Source: an uncultured Oscillospiraceae bacterium | GTDB taxonomy: Bacteria > Bacillota > Clostridia > Oscillospirales > Ruminococcaceae | NCBI GenBank assembly: GCA_934466475.1 | Contig: CAKSLI010000001.1 | Coordinates: 124,001-188,000 of the forward strand | Length of the DNA: 64,000 bases | Direction: 5' to 3' | Shown: positions 42,215 to 51,509 of the stretch, piece by piece | Position numbering within the stretch: position 1 is the stretch's first letter | Layout: every line of letters begins with the position of its first letter | Program-made: the position numbers and the translations under genes | Notes under the pieces: generated by a model | What the model was told of the DNA's origin: nothing | The model's input: the letters and a program-made list of their open reading frames with translations, nothing else | The model's database searches: none

Positions 42215-43087
42215 TTATTCGATATACGTTATAGCTTCTTCCCAGCCGGTTTCCGGGAATCCGAGGTCTTTAAGGCGCAGGACATCGGAGTTCTTCATTA
42301 TCAGCCTTGACACTGGCTTTACTACGCGTTCGTTCCATGCGGCGTGATCGTGGGCGAGCTGCTTCATCACGATTATGTAGCCGAAAACGTCCGCCCTGAG
42401 CGGTTCGCCCTCCCATTTGCGGGGAGTTTTCGGCTCCACCGGGAAGGTGTTGCCGTAAAGCCGGTTGTAATGCGCGCAGTAGTTCCTGAGCTCGTTCAGG
42501 CAGAACAGCCAGTTGTCGAGCTCCGTGCTGGAGCAGCCGTAGTAGCGCTCTGCGAGCTCCTTTTTATCGGCGCTCTGCATATCCTTGTAGAAGAACGCCA
42601 GCGTGCCGAAGCTGAACAGTTCCATAACCACCCACAGCGGGAATGCGCCGCAGTACTTCGAGTTGTAGTGCCGCACGAATTCCCGGTCGTCGTTCACCTC
42701 GATGAGGTGCTTCACCTTGTTCATGAACTGCTGATGATTGTGCCGGAAATCGAACGTAGACGGATTCAGATACCCCAGCGCGCCGTATTTCAGTGCGTGG
42801 TAGTTGGATACCGCCGCGCGCATGGCTATCTCAGTTTCCTCTAGGGAGGCAAGGAGAATGCTGCGCAGCTTGCGGTCAGCCTCGTACACGCGCAGGATAT
42901 TCTCGAAGGTCGTGCCCTCCTCGTACTGTCCCTTGCGGACGGTGAACGGCGCGAAATAGTCCGACAGGCGGAAGTAGTTGATGTAGGTCAGCGTTTTCTC
43001 TGCGAGCTTTTCGTCACTGATTATACAGCCGCGGTCGCGGAGCTTCTGCACCTGTTCCTTTATGGTAGCCGGGATCTTCTGATTCAT
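42215..43087 (-). CDS. Abi-family protein (AbiD/F type, HEPN fold)
   Basis: 290 aa matching the Abi_2 family (abortive infection against phage). The opening TIKEQVQKLRDRGCIISDE and TYINYFRLSDYFAPF are typical, as is SLEETEIAMRAAVSNY. A HEPN-type RNxxxH motif is seen as RNYCAHYNRLYG (about 215-226), expected to cleave RNA on activation. It lies 14 bp from gpsA on the same strand, so it could be read from housekeeping promoters. Confidence 0.85.
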   Translation of the reverse strand: MNQKIPATIKEQVQKLRDRGCIISDEKLAEKTLTYINYFRLSDYFAPFTVRKGQYEEGTTFENILRVYEADRKLRSILLASLEETEIAMRAAVSNYHALKYGALGYLNPSTFDFRHNHQQFMNKVKHLIEVNDDREFVRHYNSKYCGAFPLWVVMELFSFGTLAFFYKDMQSADKKELAERYYGCSSTELDNWLFCLNELRNYCAHYNRLYGNTFPVEPKTPRKWEGEPLRADVFGYIIVMKQLAHDHAAWNERVVKPVSRLIMKNSDVLRLKDLGFPETGWEEAITYIE

Positions 43088-43100
43088 CGGTTCCTCTTTC

Positions 43101-44102
43101 TCAGTCCATCCAGAACACTTCGCGCTCGTGCTTGCTCTTTCTGGTCATCAGCGCGGAAATGCTCTGCCTGGGATCGCCGTTCTCATAGCATACCTTGACT
43201 ATCTGCTCGATTATGGGAGTGTCTATTCCGTGCTCCTGTGCCAGTTTGTAGGCGATTATGCTGCTGGTGTATCCCTCTACGGTGCCTATCTGCTTTACTG
43301 CCTCCGCTGCGGGCACGCCCTTGCCGATGAGGTTTCCCGCGCGGAAATTCCGTGAGTGCTGGGAGGTGCAGGTAACTATCAGGTCGCCGATCCCCGCCAT
43401 GCCGGTGAATGTCTTCCAGTTAGCGCCGAGACCAACGCCAAGGCGGGTTATCTCAGTCATTCCGCGGGTCATGAGCGCGGCAACAGTGTTGTCGCCGAGA
43501 CCCATTCCGCGGGCTATACCGCAGCCGAGGGCTATCGGGTTCTTCAGAACGCCGCCGAGCTCGCAGCCGGCAACGTCGTCGTTGACGTAAATCCGGTACA
43601 CCTCGTTTGAGAGAGTGCGCTGGACGTACTCTGCAACGCCGTCATTGTCGCTGGCGCAGACCTCGGTCGTGGGGACGAGCCGCGCTATTTCCTCGGCGTG
43701 GCAGGGACCCGTGATGACTCCCACCGGATTCTCCGGGAGCTCCTCGCTGATTATCTGGGATAGACGGTAGCCCGTTGCAGCTTCAAGTCCCTTGCTGACG
43801 TTTATCACAACGGTGTTTTTCCCGATGTAGGGCTTTACGGTCTGCACGGCCTCGCGGAAGAACGGAGATGGTATCGCAACAAGGACGAAATCCGCGCCGC
43901 TTACGCACTTGGGGTCTGTGGTGACTCCGAGGTTCTGCGGGAGCTTCACCCCGGGAAGCAGCCGTTTGTGCTCGCGCTCGGTGCGGAGGAGCTCCGCTTC
44001 CTGCTCGAATTTTGTCCATGTCACTACCTCGTGACCGTAGGTGCTGAACAGCACTCCGAGGGCTGTTCCGTAGCCGCAGCCCAGTATCGTTATTTTTGCC
44101 AT
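43101..44102 (-). CDS. gpsA: Glycerol-3-phosphate dehydrogenase [NAD(P)+]
   Basis: 333 aa. Makes sn-glycerol 3-phosphate for phospholipids. The N-terminal nucleotide-binding segment is ILGCGYGTALGVLF (the usual GxGxxG motif reads GCGYGT). VINVSKGLEAATG, GPCHAEE and GVLKNPIALGCGIARG (catalytic Lys) are present. plsY and der, its usual neighbours, are just upstream on the same strand, though a MITE and a GNAT gene now intervene. Confidence 0.95.
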   Translation of the reverse strand: MAKITILGCGYGTALGVLFSTYGHEVVTWTKFEQEAELLRTEREHKRLLPGVKLPQNLGVTTDPKCVSGADFVLVAIPSPFFREAVQTVKPYIGKNTVVINVSKGLEAATGYRLSQIISEELPENPVGVITGPCHAEEIARLVPTTEVCASDNDGVAEYVQRTLSNEVYRIYVNDDVAGCELGGVLKNPIALGCGIARGMGLGDNTVAALMTRGMTEITRLGVGLGANWKTFTGMAGIGDLIVTCTSQHSRNFRAGNLIGKGVPAAEAVKQIGTVEGYTSSIIAYKLAQEHGIDTPIIEQIVKVCYENGDPRQSISALMTRKSKHEREVFWMD

Positions 44103-44138
44103 TGCGATAGACCTCCAGATTTATTGCCTTATATTTCG

Positions 44139-44367
44139 GTCACCTCTAAAAACCTTGTTTGAGTGAAAATGTGTATAGCACACCGCCTGCTTCTGTCAAC
44201 GAGCGAAATTTCTGATGCGACGGCGTCCATGCCGTCGCCCGGTTATTTCGCTTTGCAACATCGTGTTGCACCTCCTCGTAAGGCATACAGCCTTACTTCG
44301 TCGGCTTTCATCGCATTCGGCGCACTCTACCCATTTTCCCTTTTCAAACCGGTTTTTAGAGGTTCCC
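44139..44367. mobile_element. MITE-like palindromic element, copy 2 (229 bp)
   Basis: Ends GTCACCTCTAAAAACC and GGTTTTTAGAGGTTCCC with perfect TTTCG duplications (44134-44138, 44368-44372). Contains the 71-bp insert with its own palindrome (GCGACGGC...GCCGTCGC) that is absent from the 158-bp copies. It splits the plsY-GNAT and gpsA genes. Confidence 0.92.
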
Positions 44368-44875
44368 TTTCGTTTTTCAGCACGGCGAAAACGCACAGGT
44401 CGTCGTATGTACCGGCTTCGCCCTTTCGCGGCATATATTCCCGGAAATGCGCTTCCTTACGCATTCCAAGGCGCTCCACAAGCTTCAGCGAACGGGTGTT
44501 GCGGGCGTTCACCTCCGCGATTATGCGGCGGGCTCCCAGCCTTTCAAACGCGTACCTCATCATGCCGCTGACGCTCTCAGAGGCGTAGCCGAAGCCCTGA
44601 TAGGCGGCGTTGAACGTGTAGCCTATCTCGTAGCTTCCGTGCGCTCTTTTCGAGAAATATATCTTGCCTATGACCTTTTCGCCCAGCGTCACCGCGTAGA
44701 ATTCCTCGCTTTCGGAGAAGTTCTTCGCTTCCTGAATGCAGGCTTCCCGGGTGAATGTCTCATACGGCTCAAAGTACGTCACAGCCTTGTCAGTGAGTAT
44801 CTCGGCGAGGTCGCCGGAGTCCTCCGGACGGAATTTCCTTACCATGAGCCTTTCGGTTCTGAACAGAGCTTTCAT
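44327..44875 (-). CDS. GNAT acetyltransferase (RimJ/RimL type) with MITE-derived C-terminus
   Basis: 182 aa. The acetyl-CoA fold is visible in GEKVIGKIYFSKR, GYTFNAAYQGFGYASESV and ARRIIAEVNARNTRSLKLVERLGM. The last residues (after LKNE) are encoded by the MITE: the element inserted after the codon for the last Glu and changed the original ending, reconstructed as LKNEI-stop, to a 12-residue longer tail ending KTGLKRENG. The ATG overlaps the plsY stop (TAATG). The protein core is intact. Substrate unknown. Confidence 0.88.
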   Translation of the reverse strand: MKALFRTERLMVRKFRPEDSGDLAEILTDKAVTYFEPYETFTREACIQEAKNFSESEEFYAVTLGEKVIGKIYFSKRAHGSYEIGYTFNAAYQGFGYASESVSGMMRYAFERLGARRIIAEVNARNTRSLKLVERLGMRKEAHFREYMPRKGEAGTYDDLCVFAVLKNEREPLKTGLKRENG

Positions 44876-45537
44876 TACTTAGCCTTTTCCCCGAGCTTCT
44901 TTTCCGTATGCGTTACCAGCCTGTGGATATTCCCGCGGTGCATATAGATGACCAGAGCCGCCGTAAAGAACGCTATGAACATACAAGCGAGCCCTGCCGG
45001 GTCTTTATCCATGAAGTAGACGAAAACGAGTATCCCGAAGCCGTAAAGCGAGGAAGCGATGCAGCTTCCGAGGGAAACGTAGCGCGTGATCGCGACTATG
45101 ATGATGAATACCGCGAGGAGCACACAACCGGTGCGCCAGTCGAGAGTGAATATCGCAGATATAGCGGAGAGCACTCCCTTGCCGCCGCGGAAGCCGTAAT
45201 ACAGCGGGAATACATGACCTACCACAGCCATGAATCCGGCCATGTAGCCGACCCAGTTCATGCCGTTTTCAAGCAGTGTGGTGTCCACGCCGCCGATGAA
45301 CAGGAACGCTAGTCTTACCGCCCATATCGCCAACACGGATTTAGCCACATCTCCGAGGAGAACTATCCCGGCGACAGCCTTTCCCTGCGTGCGTAGGGTG
45401 TTCGTGAGCCCGGCGTTTCCGCTGCCCATGGTCCGGATATCCTTTCCGGTGCGGAGCTTCGTTACGATTATCGAGGTGTTTATGCCGCCGAGAAGATAGG
45501 GCACGGCAAGCATGATGATATAGCATATCCACATCAT
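44875..45537 (-). CDS. plsY: Glycerol-3-phosphate acyltransferase PlsY
   Basis: 220 aa, an integral membrane acyltransferase using acyl phosphate to make lysophosphatidic acid. Family motifs: GSGNAGLTNTLRT and GHVFPLYYGFRGGKGVLSA, with about five or six helices. It works with GpsA, encoded about 0.8 kb downstream. Overlaps the GNAT start by one base. Confidence 0.95.
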   Translation of the reverse strand: MMWICYIIMLAVPYLLGGINTSIIVTKLRTGKDIRTMGSGNAGLTNTLRTQGKAVAGIVLLGDVAKSVLAIWAVRLAFLFIGGVDTTLLENGMNWVGYMAGFMAVVGHVFPLYYGFRGGKGVLSAISAIFTLDWRTGCVLLAVFIIIVAITRYVSLGSCIASSLYGFGILVFVYFMDKDPAGLACMFIAFFTAALVIYMHRGNIHRLVTHTEKKLGEKAK

Positions 45538-45544
45538 TGTGAGT

Positions 45545-46096
45545 TTATGTCCTTTCGGTTTCTTTGCCGCCCGCCTTTATTTCAGGATTGCGGCTGCGCA
45601 GAACGGCGAATATGATTCCGGCGTTTTCGCCCGCCTTGACAGGCATGGTGATATCCCCGGAGGAGGTCGCCAGAAGCAGGTCGCCGTTCTTTTTCTGCAC
45701 GACTGTCTTTATCGCGTCATAGCGGAGCACAAGGGCGCGGCGGTTCGTGTAGAACAGTATATGCGCGGGCATGAACCAACGCTCTCCCAGGGTCTTAGCC
45801 GCGGGGTATTCCCGCAGTATCTCGGAGCGTTCCTCCTCCGGCAGGGCGAGGAGCTGTGATTTCAGCTTCCGCGGCGCCGTGGCGAGTATCTCGACGAACG
45901 CCTTTATCAGCAGCACCACGCAGGTCAGCGACAGAGCCGCGGCGACTATCGCCCACGCCCATACGACCCATTCCGTCCAGCTGCCGGAAAACAGCAGCGG
46001 GAGCCATGCGGCGGCGCATATAACGACCGTGATGATAACGCACCACAGCAGCATTCCGCTGCGGCCGCGCCGGAAATCTGAGAGTATGCGCTCCAT
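45545..46096 (-). CDS. Membrane protein of unknown function
   Basis: 183 aa. Two helices (about 16-38 and 45-70) are followed by a soluble part that resembles a PH-like domain in layout (LVLRYDAIKTVVQKKNGDLLLAT), though this is not certain. It overlaps der by one base and ends 8 bp before plsY, so it is part of the der-plsY operon. No function assigned. Confidence 0.75.
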   Translation of the reverse strand: MERILSDFRRGRSGMLLWCVIITVVICAAAWLPLLFSGSWTEWVVWAWAIVAAALSLTCVVLLIKAFVEILATAPRKLKSQLLALPEEERSEILREYPAAKTLGERWFMPAHILFYTNRRALVLRYDAIKTVVQKKNGDLLLATSSGDITMPVKAGENAGIIFAVLRSRNPEIKAGGKETERT

Positions 46097-47412
46097 TATT
46101 CGCCTCTTTCGCGGATAGTGAGCTTTATCGGCGTGGAATCAAGCCCGAACGTCTCGCGGAGCTGGTTCTCTATATACCTCTGATAGGAGTAATGGAACAG
46201 CTCGCGGGAGTTGCAGAATATGACAAAGTTCGGCGGGCATACGGAGGCCTGAGTCATGTAGTATATCTTCAGGCGCTTGCCCTTGTCTGACGGCGGCTGT
46301 ACGCGGGAGGTCGCGTAGTTCAGCATATCGTTGAGCACGCCGGTGGAGATCCTCATGCAGTGCTGCTCGTGGACGTGCTTTATCAGCTCAAACAGCTTGT
46401 CTATGCGCTGGCCGGTCTTTGCGGAGATGAACACGAACGGCGCGTAGGACATGAACGAGAAATCGACTTCCAGCTTCTTGCGGAATTCCTCCATGGTGCG
46501 GTCGTTCTTGTCCTCGACTGCGTCCCACTTGTTGACGGCGATAACGCACGCCTTGCCCTTGTCGTGGGCGTAGCCTGCGACCTTGCTGTCCTGCTCGGTG
46601 AAGCCCACAGTCGCGTCAATGACGATAACGCAGACATCCGCGCGGTCTACCGCCATGAGCGCGCGGAGCACGCTGAAATGCTCGATATTCTCAGTTACCT
46701 TTGCCTTGCGGCGCATTCCGGCGGTGTCGATGAAGATGAATTTGTCCTCGCCGCGGGTTATCTCGGTGTCGATGGCGTCGCGGGTGGTTCCTGCGATGTC
46801 GGATACAATGGAGCGCTCCTCACCGGATATCTGGTTGATGAGGGAGGATTTGCCCACGTTAGGCTTGCCGATAACGGCAACCTTTATCGCGTCCGCGTCA
46901 TACTCGTCCGGCTCCTCCGGCGGGAGGTTCTCGAAAACTGCCTCCAGCAGGTCGCCGGTGCCGTGTCCGTGCACTGAGGAGACCGCTATCGGGTCGCCCA
47001 GACCGAGATTGTAGAACTCGTATATATCCGGGGGAGGGGTGCCTACGCCGTCCACCTTGTTTACCGCGAGGACGACCGGCTTGCCGCTCTTTATGAGCAT
47101 GGAGGCAACATCGCTGTCGTTTGCGGTAACTCCGGTGGTGATGTCGGTAACGAAGATTATCGCGTCTGCGCGCTCAACGGCGAGCATAGCCTGCTCGCGC
47201 ATCTGCGCGAGGATAACGTCGTCGGTTTTCGGCTCGATACCGCCGGTGTCTATCAGCATGAATTCCTTGCCGAGCCACTCGCAGCGGCTGTAAATCCTGT
47301 CGCGGGTAACGCCGGGCTTATCGTCAACTATCGACAGGCGCTGACCTACCAGCTTATTGAAAAGCGTGGACTTTCCTACGTTAGGTCTGCCCACAATTGC
47401 TACTACCTGCAT
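46096..47412 (-). CDS. der: Ribosome-associated GTPase Der (EngA)
   Basis: 438 aa with two tandem GTPase domains: GRPNVGKST and DTGGIEP, then GKPNVGKSS and DTAGMRRK, NKWD in the second. The C-terminal KH-like domain (KGKRLKIYYMTQASVCPPNFVIFCN) follows. Needed for 50S subunit assembly. First gene of der-orf-plsY-GNAT, the standard Firmicute arrangement with gpsA nearby. Confidence 0.97.
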   Translation of the reverse strand: MQVVAIVGRPNVGKSTLFNKLVGQRLSIVDDKPGVTRDRIYSRCEWLGKEFMLIDTGGIEPKTDDVILAQMREQAMLAVERADAIIFVTDITTGVTANDSDVASMLIKSGKPVVLAVNKVDGVGTPPPDIYEFYNLGLGDPIAVSSVHGHGTGDLLEAVFENLPPEEPDEYDADAIKVAVIGKPNVGKSSLINQISGEERSIVSDIAGTTRDAIDTEITRGEDKFIFIDTAGMRRKAKVTENIEHFSVLRALMAVDRADVCVIVIDATVGFTEQDSKVAGYAHDKGKACVIAVNKWDAVEDKNDRTMEEFRKKLEVDFSFMSYAPFVFISAKTGQRIDKLFELIKHVHEQHCMRISTGVLNDMLNYATSRVQPPSDKGKRLKIYYMTQASVCPPNFVIFCNSRELFHYSYQRYIENQLRETFGLDSTPIKLTIRERGE

Positions 47413-47502
47413 ATTTTACCTCATTTCACATTAGTTCTGGACATATATTTATAGTATACCATATTTCCGCTTTATTTTCAAGGAATTACGGTAAAAAACC
47501 TT

Positions 47503-47678
47503 ATGGCAACACCGCACAAAGACCAACATATGGTTTTTGTACGTGTCTTGCTTGCATCTTTTTTGTCATCTTGCACAATTCGTCCTAGCAAGGCGACAGC
47601 CTTGCGTTGTCCTCATTGTACAACCTGACCAAAAATCTGCGGCGCAATACACGCACAATCTTTGTGCGGTGTTGCCAT
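47503..47678. mobile_element. MITE-like element of a different family
   Basis: Inverted ends ATGGCAACACCGCACAAAGA (47503-47522) and complement (47659-47678) match over 20 bp. Flanks read CTTAT and ATTAT. The interior contains the hairpin GCAAGGCGACAGCCTTGC and no gene. Lies between der and rpmF, upstream of the der start. Confidence 0.85.
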
Positions 47679-47692
47679 TATAATCAGCAAAA

Positions 47693-47716
47693 ATCCCCCC
47701 GGCAACGCCGGAGGGA
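47693..47716 (-). terminator. rpmF terminator
   Basis: TCCCTCCGGCG-TT-GCCGGGGGGA-type stem on the minus strand, followed by TTTTT. Confidence 0.8.
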
Positions 47717-47754
47717 CTCCCGTAAACAATGTTTAGCCATTCAATGACGGTAAA

Positions 47755-47937
47755 TTACGCTTCCTTAGCGATAACGACCTTATCATTGTAATAACCGCAA
47801 TTTCCGCAAACTCTGTGAGCGAGCTTGAGCTCACCGCACTGCTTGCAGCGAGAGAAGGACGGTGCAGATAACTTCCATACCTGTGAACGTCTTTTGTCGC
47901 GTCTTGCGCGGGAAACCTTTCTCTTCGGAACTGCCAT
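47755..47937 (-). CDS. rpmF: 50S ribosomal protein L32
   Basis: 60 aa, zinc form: MAVPKRKVSRARRDKRRSQ, CKQCGE and CGNCGYY. Start preceded by AAGGGGGTG. Monocistronic, with its own promoter 77 bp upstream and a terminator. Confidence 0.97.
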   Translation of the reverse strand: MAVPKRKVSRARRDKRRSQVWKLSAPSFSRCKQCGELKLAHRVCGNCGYYNDKVVIAKEA

Positions 47938-48013
47938 TATTGCACCCCCTTAATATAACATTGATCTTTTCCTAAGAGTTCATATAATGAACCCTTTTAC
48001 AGTCACGCATAAT

Positions 48014-48042
48014 ATTATAACATGAGAATTTCGTTTTGTCAA
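48014..48042 (-). promoter_or_regulatory. Sigma-A promoter of rpmF
   Basis: Minus strand TTGACA (48037-48042) and TATAAT (48014-48019), 17-bp spacing. The rest of the 350-bp gap to 48286 holds hairpins and terminators but no gene. Confidence 0.88.
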
Positions 48043-48251
48043 GGGTTTTCAGCGAAATAATCAGAAATAATCGCGGTTTTGTGGAAATAGTCTCTTTTAC
48101 GGAGAAAATAAGCAGTCAAAACGGCTTTTTTCACCAAAAAGAAAACGAAACGCAAAAAAATCAGGAGCCGCCGGAGCAGCTCCTGACAATTAAATCAAAA
48201 AACACTTCTATCTCAGCAAGTGTGCGAATTGTCAGCGTAGCTGAGATGTCC

Positions 48252-48277
48252 GGCGGAAAATTCCCAACGGGAATTTT
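48252..48277. terminator. Terminator of the P-loop gene
   Basis: AAAATTCCC-AAC-GGGAATTTT stem-loop just after the stop of the minus-strand gene. Confidence 0.7.
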
Positions 48278-48286
48278 TCACGATTT

Positions 48287-48691
48287 TTAGACGATGTACT
48301 TCTTCATGCCGTCAGCCAGCTCGGAGTTATCAGCGGAGATAGTGCAGGTGATAACTGTGTCGCCGGAGATCTTTGCGAGCTTGTCGAACATCTCTGCAAC
48401 CTTTGCGTAGTCTCTGCCAACGATCTTCAGAGTAGCGTCAACGAAGATGTCTGTGCAGTCGTAGTCGGAAGCGAGGATACCGGAAACGAAGCCGTAGAAT
48501 GCGTCGATTCCCTCGATAGCGTAGTCCTCGATATTTACCAGACGTACCTTGGGAGTGATGTCTGTGTTGAGGGAAGAACCCTTCTGGATAGCAACAACGT
48601 TGCCCTTGGAATTGTTCTCAGCCTCGTGAATAGCGTCGATAAGGATCTTGGTCTTGCCAGTGCCTCTCTTGCCTGTGATGAGCTTGATCAT
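48287..48691 (-). CDS. Small P-loop ATP-binding protein
   Basis: 134 aa. The Walker A motif is GKRGTGKTK (7-15). A hydrophobic strand DIFVDATLKIVG may be Walker B-like. The chain is far smaller than an AAA+ module and reads as a stripped-down ATPase or nucleotide-binding protein. The ATG at 48691 follows GGAGG; the upstream in-frame methionine at 48739 lies before this site. It is downstream of pgi on the same strand. Function unknown. Confidence 0.75.
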   Translation of the reverse strand: MIKLITGKRGTGKTKILIDAIHEAENNSKGNVVAIQKGSSLNTDITPKVRLVNIEDYAIEGIDAFYGFVSGILASDYDCTDIFVDATLKIVGRDYAKVAEMFDKLAKISGDTVITCTISADNSELADGMKKYIV

Positions 48692-48762
48692 AGTAAAACC
48701 TCCATGAATCGTGTTTGTTTTATTGCGAGGGAGGCGCACGGCGCCGCCCTGGTCTGCTTTGC

Positions 48763-50103
48763 TTAGAGTCCGAGCTTTGCCTCGAGCGCAGCCTTCTGGC
48801 TCTCATAGCCGGGCTTGCCGAGCAGCGCGAACATGTTCTTCTTGTAGCTCTCAACGCCGGGCTGGTTGAACGGATTTACACCGAGCAGATAGCCGCTTAT
48901 AGCGCAAGCCTTCTCGAAGAAGTAGATCATAAAGCCGAGCTCATACTCGTTGAGCTCCGGAGCCTCGAGAACGATGTTCGGAACGCCGCCCTCGGTGTGT
49001 GCGATAACAGTGCCCTCGAAAGCCTTGCGGTTAACGATGGACATGTTCTGGTTGGACAGGAAGTTCAGACCGTCAACGTTTGTCGGGTCGTCCTTCAGGA
49101 AGAACTCCTTCTGGGGCTTTGCGAACTGTACGACAGTCTCGAACATCACCCTGGAGCCGTCCTGGATGAACTGACCGAGGGAGTGCAGGTCGGTGGAGAA
49201 TACGGCTGAGGACGGGTAAATACCCTTGTTGTCCTTGCCCTCGCTCTCGCCGAAGAGCTGCTTGTACCACTCGTTCATCATGGCGAAGCTGGGCTCGTAG
49301 GAAATGAGCATTTCAACGCTCTTGCCCTTGCGGTACAGAATGTTGCGGAGCGCTGCGTACTTGTAGCAGTCGTTGTTCTTGAGGTCGCATTCAGCGTAGG
49401 CTGTTCTTGCGTCAGCGGCGCCCTTCATCAGCGCGTCGATGTCGCAGCCTGCGCAGGCGATGGGGAGAAGTCCCACAGCGGTGAGCACGGAGAAACGTCC
49501 GCCTACATCGTCCGGAACTACGAAGGTCTCATAGCCCTTCTTGTCGGAGAGCTCCTTGAGGGTGCCCTTTGCCTTGTCCGTTGTGGCGTAGATACGTCCC
49601 TTTGCGCCGTCCTCGCCGTACTTTTCGACCAGCAGGTCGCGGAATACGCGGAATGCGAGCGCCGGCTCGGTGGTGGTGCCGGACTTTGAGATGATGTTTA
49701 CGGAGAAGTCCTTGCCGTCAACGAGGGAAACTACCTCGCTGAGATATGTCGGGCTGATGGAGTTGCCGATGAAATAGATGTCGGGCGTGTCCTTCTTAAG
49801 GCTGTTGTAGAGGGAGGACTTGATAGCCTCGATAACTGCTCTTGCGCCGAGGTAGGAGCCGCCGATACCGATAACGATGAGGACGTCGCTGTCATTCTTG
49901 ATCTTTTCAGCCGCTTTCTTGATGCGCGCGAATTCGTCCTTGTCGTAGTCTACCGGCAGGTCTATCCAGCCGAGGAAGTCGCTGCCCGGACCGTTGCGGT
50001 CAACAAGCTGCTGATGCGCAGCCTTTACTGCGGGAGCGATGGCGTCCAGCTCATGCTCTGCGATAAAGCTGCTGAGATATTTGTCGTCTAATTTGATACC
50101 CAT
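48763..50103 (-). CDS. pgi: Glucose-6-phosphate isomerase
   Basis: 446 aa, glycolysis and gluconeogenesis. Signatures are [27 protein letters not shown] and the catalytic region near [14 protein letters not shown]. The ATG at 50103 has AAAGGAG upstream; the longer frame to 50292 lies across the promoter. Normal length for the Firmicute form. Confidence 0.96.
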   Translation of the reverse strand: MGIKLDDKYLSSFIAEHELDAIAPAVKAAHQQLVDRNGPGSDFLGWIDLPVDYDKDEFARIKKAAEKIKNDSDVLIVIGIGGSYLGARAVIEAIKSSLYNSLKKDTPDIYFIGNSISPTYLSEVVSLVDGKDFSVNIISKSGTTTEPALAFRVFRDLLVEKYGEDGAKGRIYATTDKAKGTLKELSDKKGYETFVVPDDVGGRFSVLTAVGLLPIACAGCDIDALMKGAADARTAYAECDLKNNDCYKYAALRNILYRKGKSVEMLISYEPSFAMMNEWYKQLFGESEGKDNKGIYPSSAVFSTDLHSLGQFIQDGSRVMFETVVQFAKPQKEFFLKDDPTNVDGLNFLSNQNMSIVNRKAFEGTVIAHTEGGVPNIVLEAPELNEYELGFMIYFFEKACAISGYLLGVNPFNQPGVESYKKNMFALLGKPGYESQKAALEAKLGL

Positions 50104-50190
50104 TTTGATCTTTTCTCCTTTCACATACCACGCGCGCATTCTATCTTTCCCGGAAATACCCGGCAGCGCGGCATGGCAGTAGCTGATTAT

Positions 50191-50219
50191 ATTATAGCTT
50201 ATATTCATTTTTTTTGCAA
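50191..50219 (-). promoter_or_regulatory. Sigma-A promoter of pgi
   Basis: Minus strand TTGCAA (50214-50219) and TATAAT (50191-50196), 17 bp apart. Nearby, TTGTTGTG...CACAACAA (about 50273-50297) is an 8-bp-arm palindrome that may be an operator. Confidence 0.75.
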
Positions 50220-50325
50220 CAAGTTTTCGTCCAAGCCGGCGATTTTGATTAAACAAAACGAAAATTCTTTTGTTTTGTTGTGAATGTTGCACAACAAATT
50301 GCGCAAAGAGTTTATATTCATCACG

Positions 50326-50354
50326 TTGACTTTACGTCAGTTTTTTGATATAAT
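50326..50354 (+). promoter_or_regulatory. Sigma-A promoter of the RNA methyltransferase gene
   Basis: TTGACT and TATAAT with 17-bp spacing, 35 bp before the start codon. Confidence 0.85.
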
Positions 50355-50389
50355 AAAGTGTAAACCCATAATATGAACGGAGAAAAATA

Positions 50390-51508
50390 ATGACTGAATA
50401 CAAATACGCCGTGCCCTGCCACTTTGGAATAGAAAAAACGCTGTCCTTCGAGGTAAAGAAGATAGGCGGAGAGAACATCGCCGTTTCTGACGGAAAGGTG
50501 ACGTTCACAGGCTCGCCGGAGCTCTGTGCGAAAGCCAACGTATGCCTTTCCACCGCGGAGAGAGTGTGCATAGTCCTCGGGCAGTTCCGGGCAAGGACGT
50601 TTGACGAGCTTTTCGAGGGGATAAGGGCGCTCCCGCTGTCGGAGTACATCGGCAGATACGACGCATTCCCGAACACGGGCCACTCGCTGAATTCGGTGCT
50701 GAAGAGCATTCCCGCCTGCCAGAAGATAGTGAAGAAAGCCATGGCGGTGAACCTGTGCAGGGCTTACGGGCTCCAGACCATGCCGGAGAGCGGCGCCACC
50801 GCGCAGATACGCTTCTCGATAATGAAAGACGAGTTCACGCTCATGCTTGATACCAGCGGGGCGGGGCTGCACAAGCGCGGCTACCGCAGGGAATCCAACG
50901 CGGCACCTATAAAGGAGACCCTGGCGGCGGGGATCATCGACCTTGCGCGCATAAGGGAGAACGATACGGTGTGCGACCCGTTCTGCGGTTCCGGCACGCT
51001 GCTGATAGAAGCGGGGCTGAAAGCGCTTAACATCGCGCCGGGGCTTAACCGCGGATTTGCGGCGGAACGCCTTGGATTCATTCCTGACAAGGTGTGGAGA
51101 GCCGCCCGCGAGGAAGCGGTCGGAGCGATAAAGCGCGGCGCGGAATTCCGCGGCTATGGCTTCGATATAGACGGCGAGTGCGTCAGCCTCACTATGGCTA
51201 ACGCGAAGAAAGCCTCCCCGCTGATGAAGATAACCGCCGAGCGCCGGGACATAAAGGATTTTGCGGCTCCCGCGGAGAACATGAAGATAATCACCAACCC
51301 GCCCTACGGCGAGCGAATGCTGGAGCTGGAGCAGGCGCGGGAAATCTACCGGACGATGGGCGAAAAGCTGCTGCCGCTTAATGGAAATCAGCTCTATATC
51401 ATAACCCCGGACGAGGAATTCGAGAGCCTGTTCGGACAGAAAGCCGACAAGAACAGAAAACTGTACAACGGCATGATGATGTGCCGCCTGTACTCCTACT
51501 TCAAGTGA
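50390..51508 (+). CDS. THUMP-domain class I RNA methyltransferase (RlmL/YpsC type)
   Basis: 372 aa. An N-terminal THUMP domain (about 1-160) precedes a Rossmann methyltransferase domain with DPFCGSGTLLIEA and the catalytic NPPYGERM motif. This is the N-terminal-half type of E. coli RlmL, expected to make m2G in 23S rRNA, as proposed for Bacillus YpsC. Ribosome site GGAG, 8 bp before ATG. The next gene starts one base after the stop, an operon with two envelope genes. Confidence 0.9.
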   Translation: MTEYKYAVPCHFGIEKTLSFEVKKIGGENIAVSDGKVTFTGSPELCAKANVCLSTAERVCIVLGQFRARTFDELFEGIRALPLSEYIGRYDAFPNTGHSLNSVLKSIPACQKIVKKAMAVNLCRAYGLQTMPESGATAQIRFSIMKDEFTLMLDTSGAGLHKRGYRRESNAAPIKETLAAGIIDLARIRENDTVCDPFCGSGTLLIEAGLKALNIAPGLNRGFAAERLGFIPDKVWRAAREEAVGAIKRGAEFRGYGFDIDGECVSLTMANAKKASPLMKITAERRDIKDFAAPAENMKIITNPPYGERMLELEQAREIYRTMGEKLLPLNGNQLYIITPDEEFESLFGQKADKNRKLYNGMMMCRLYSYFK

Positions 51509-51509
51509 T

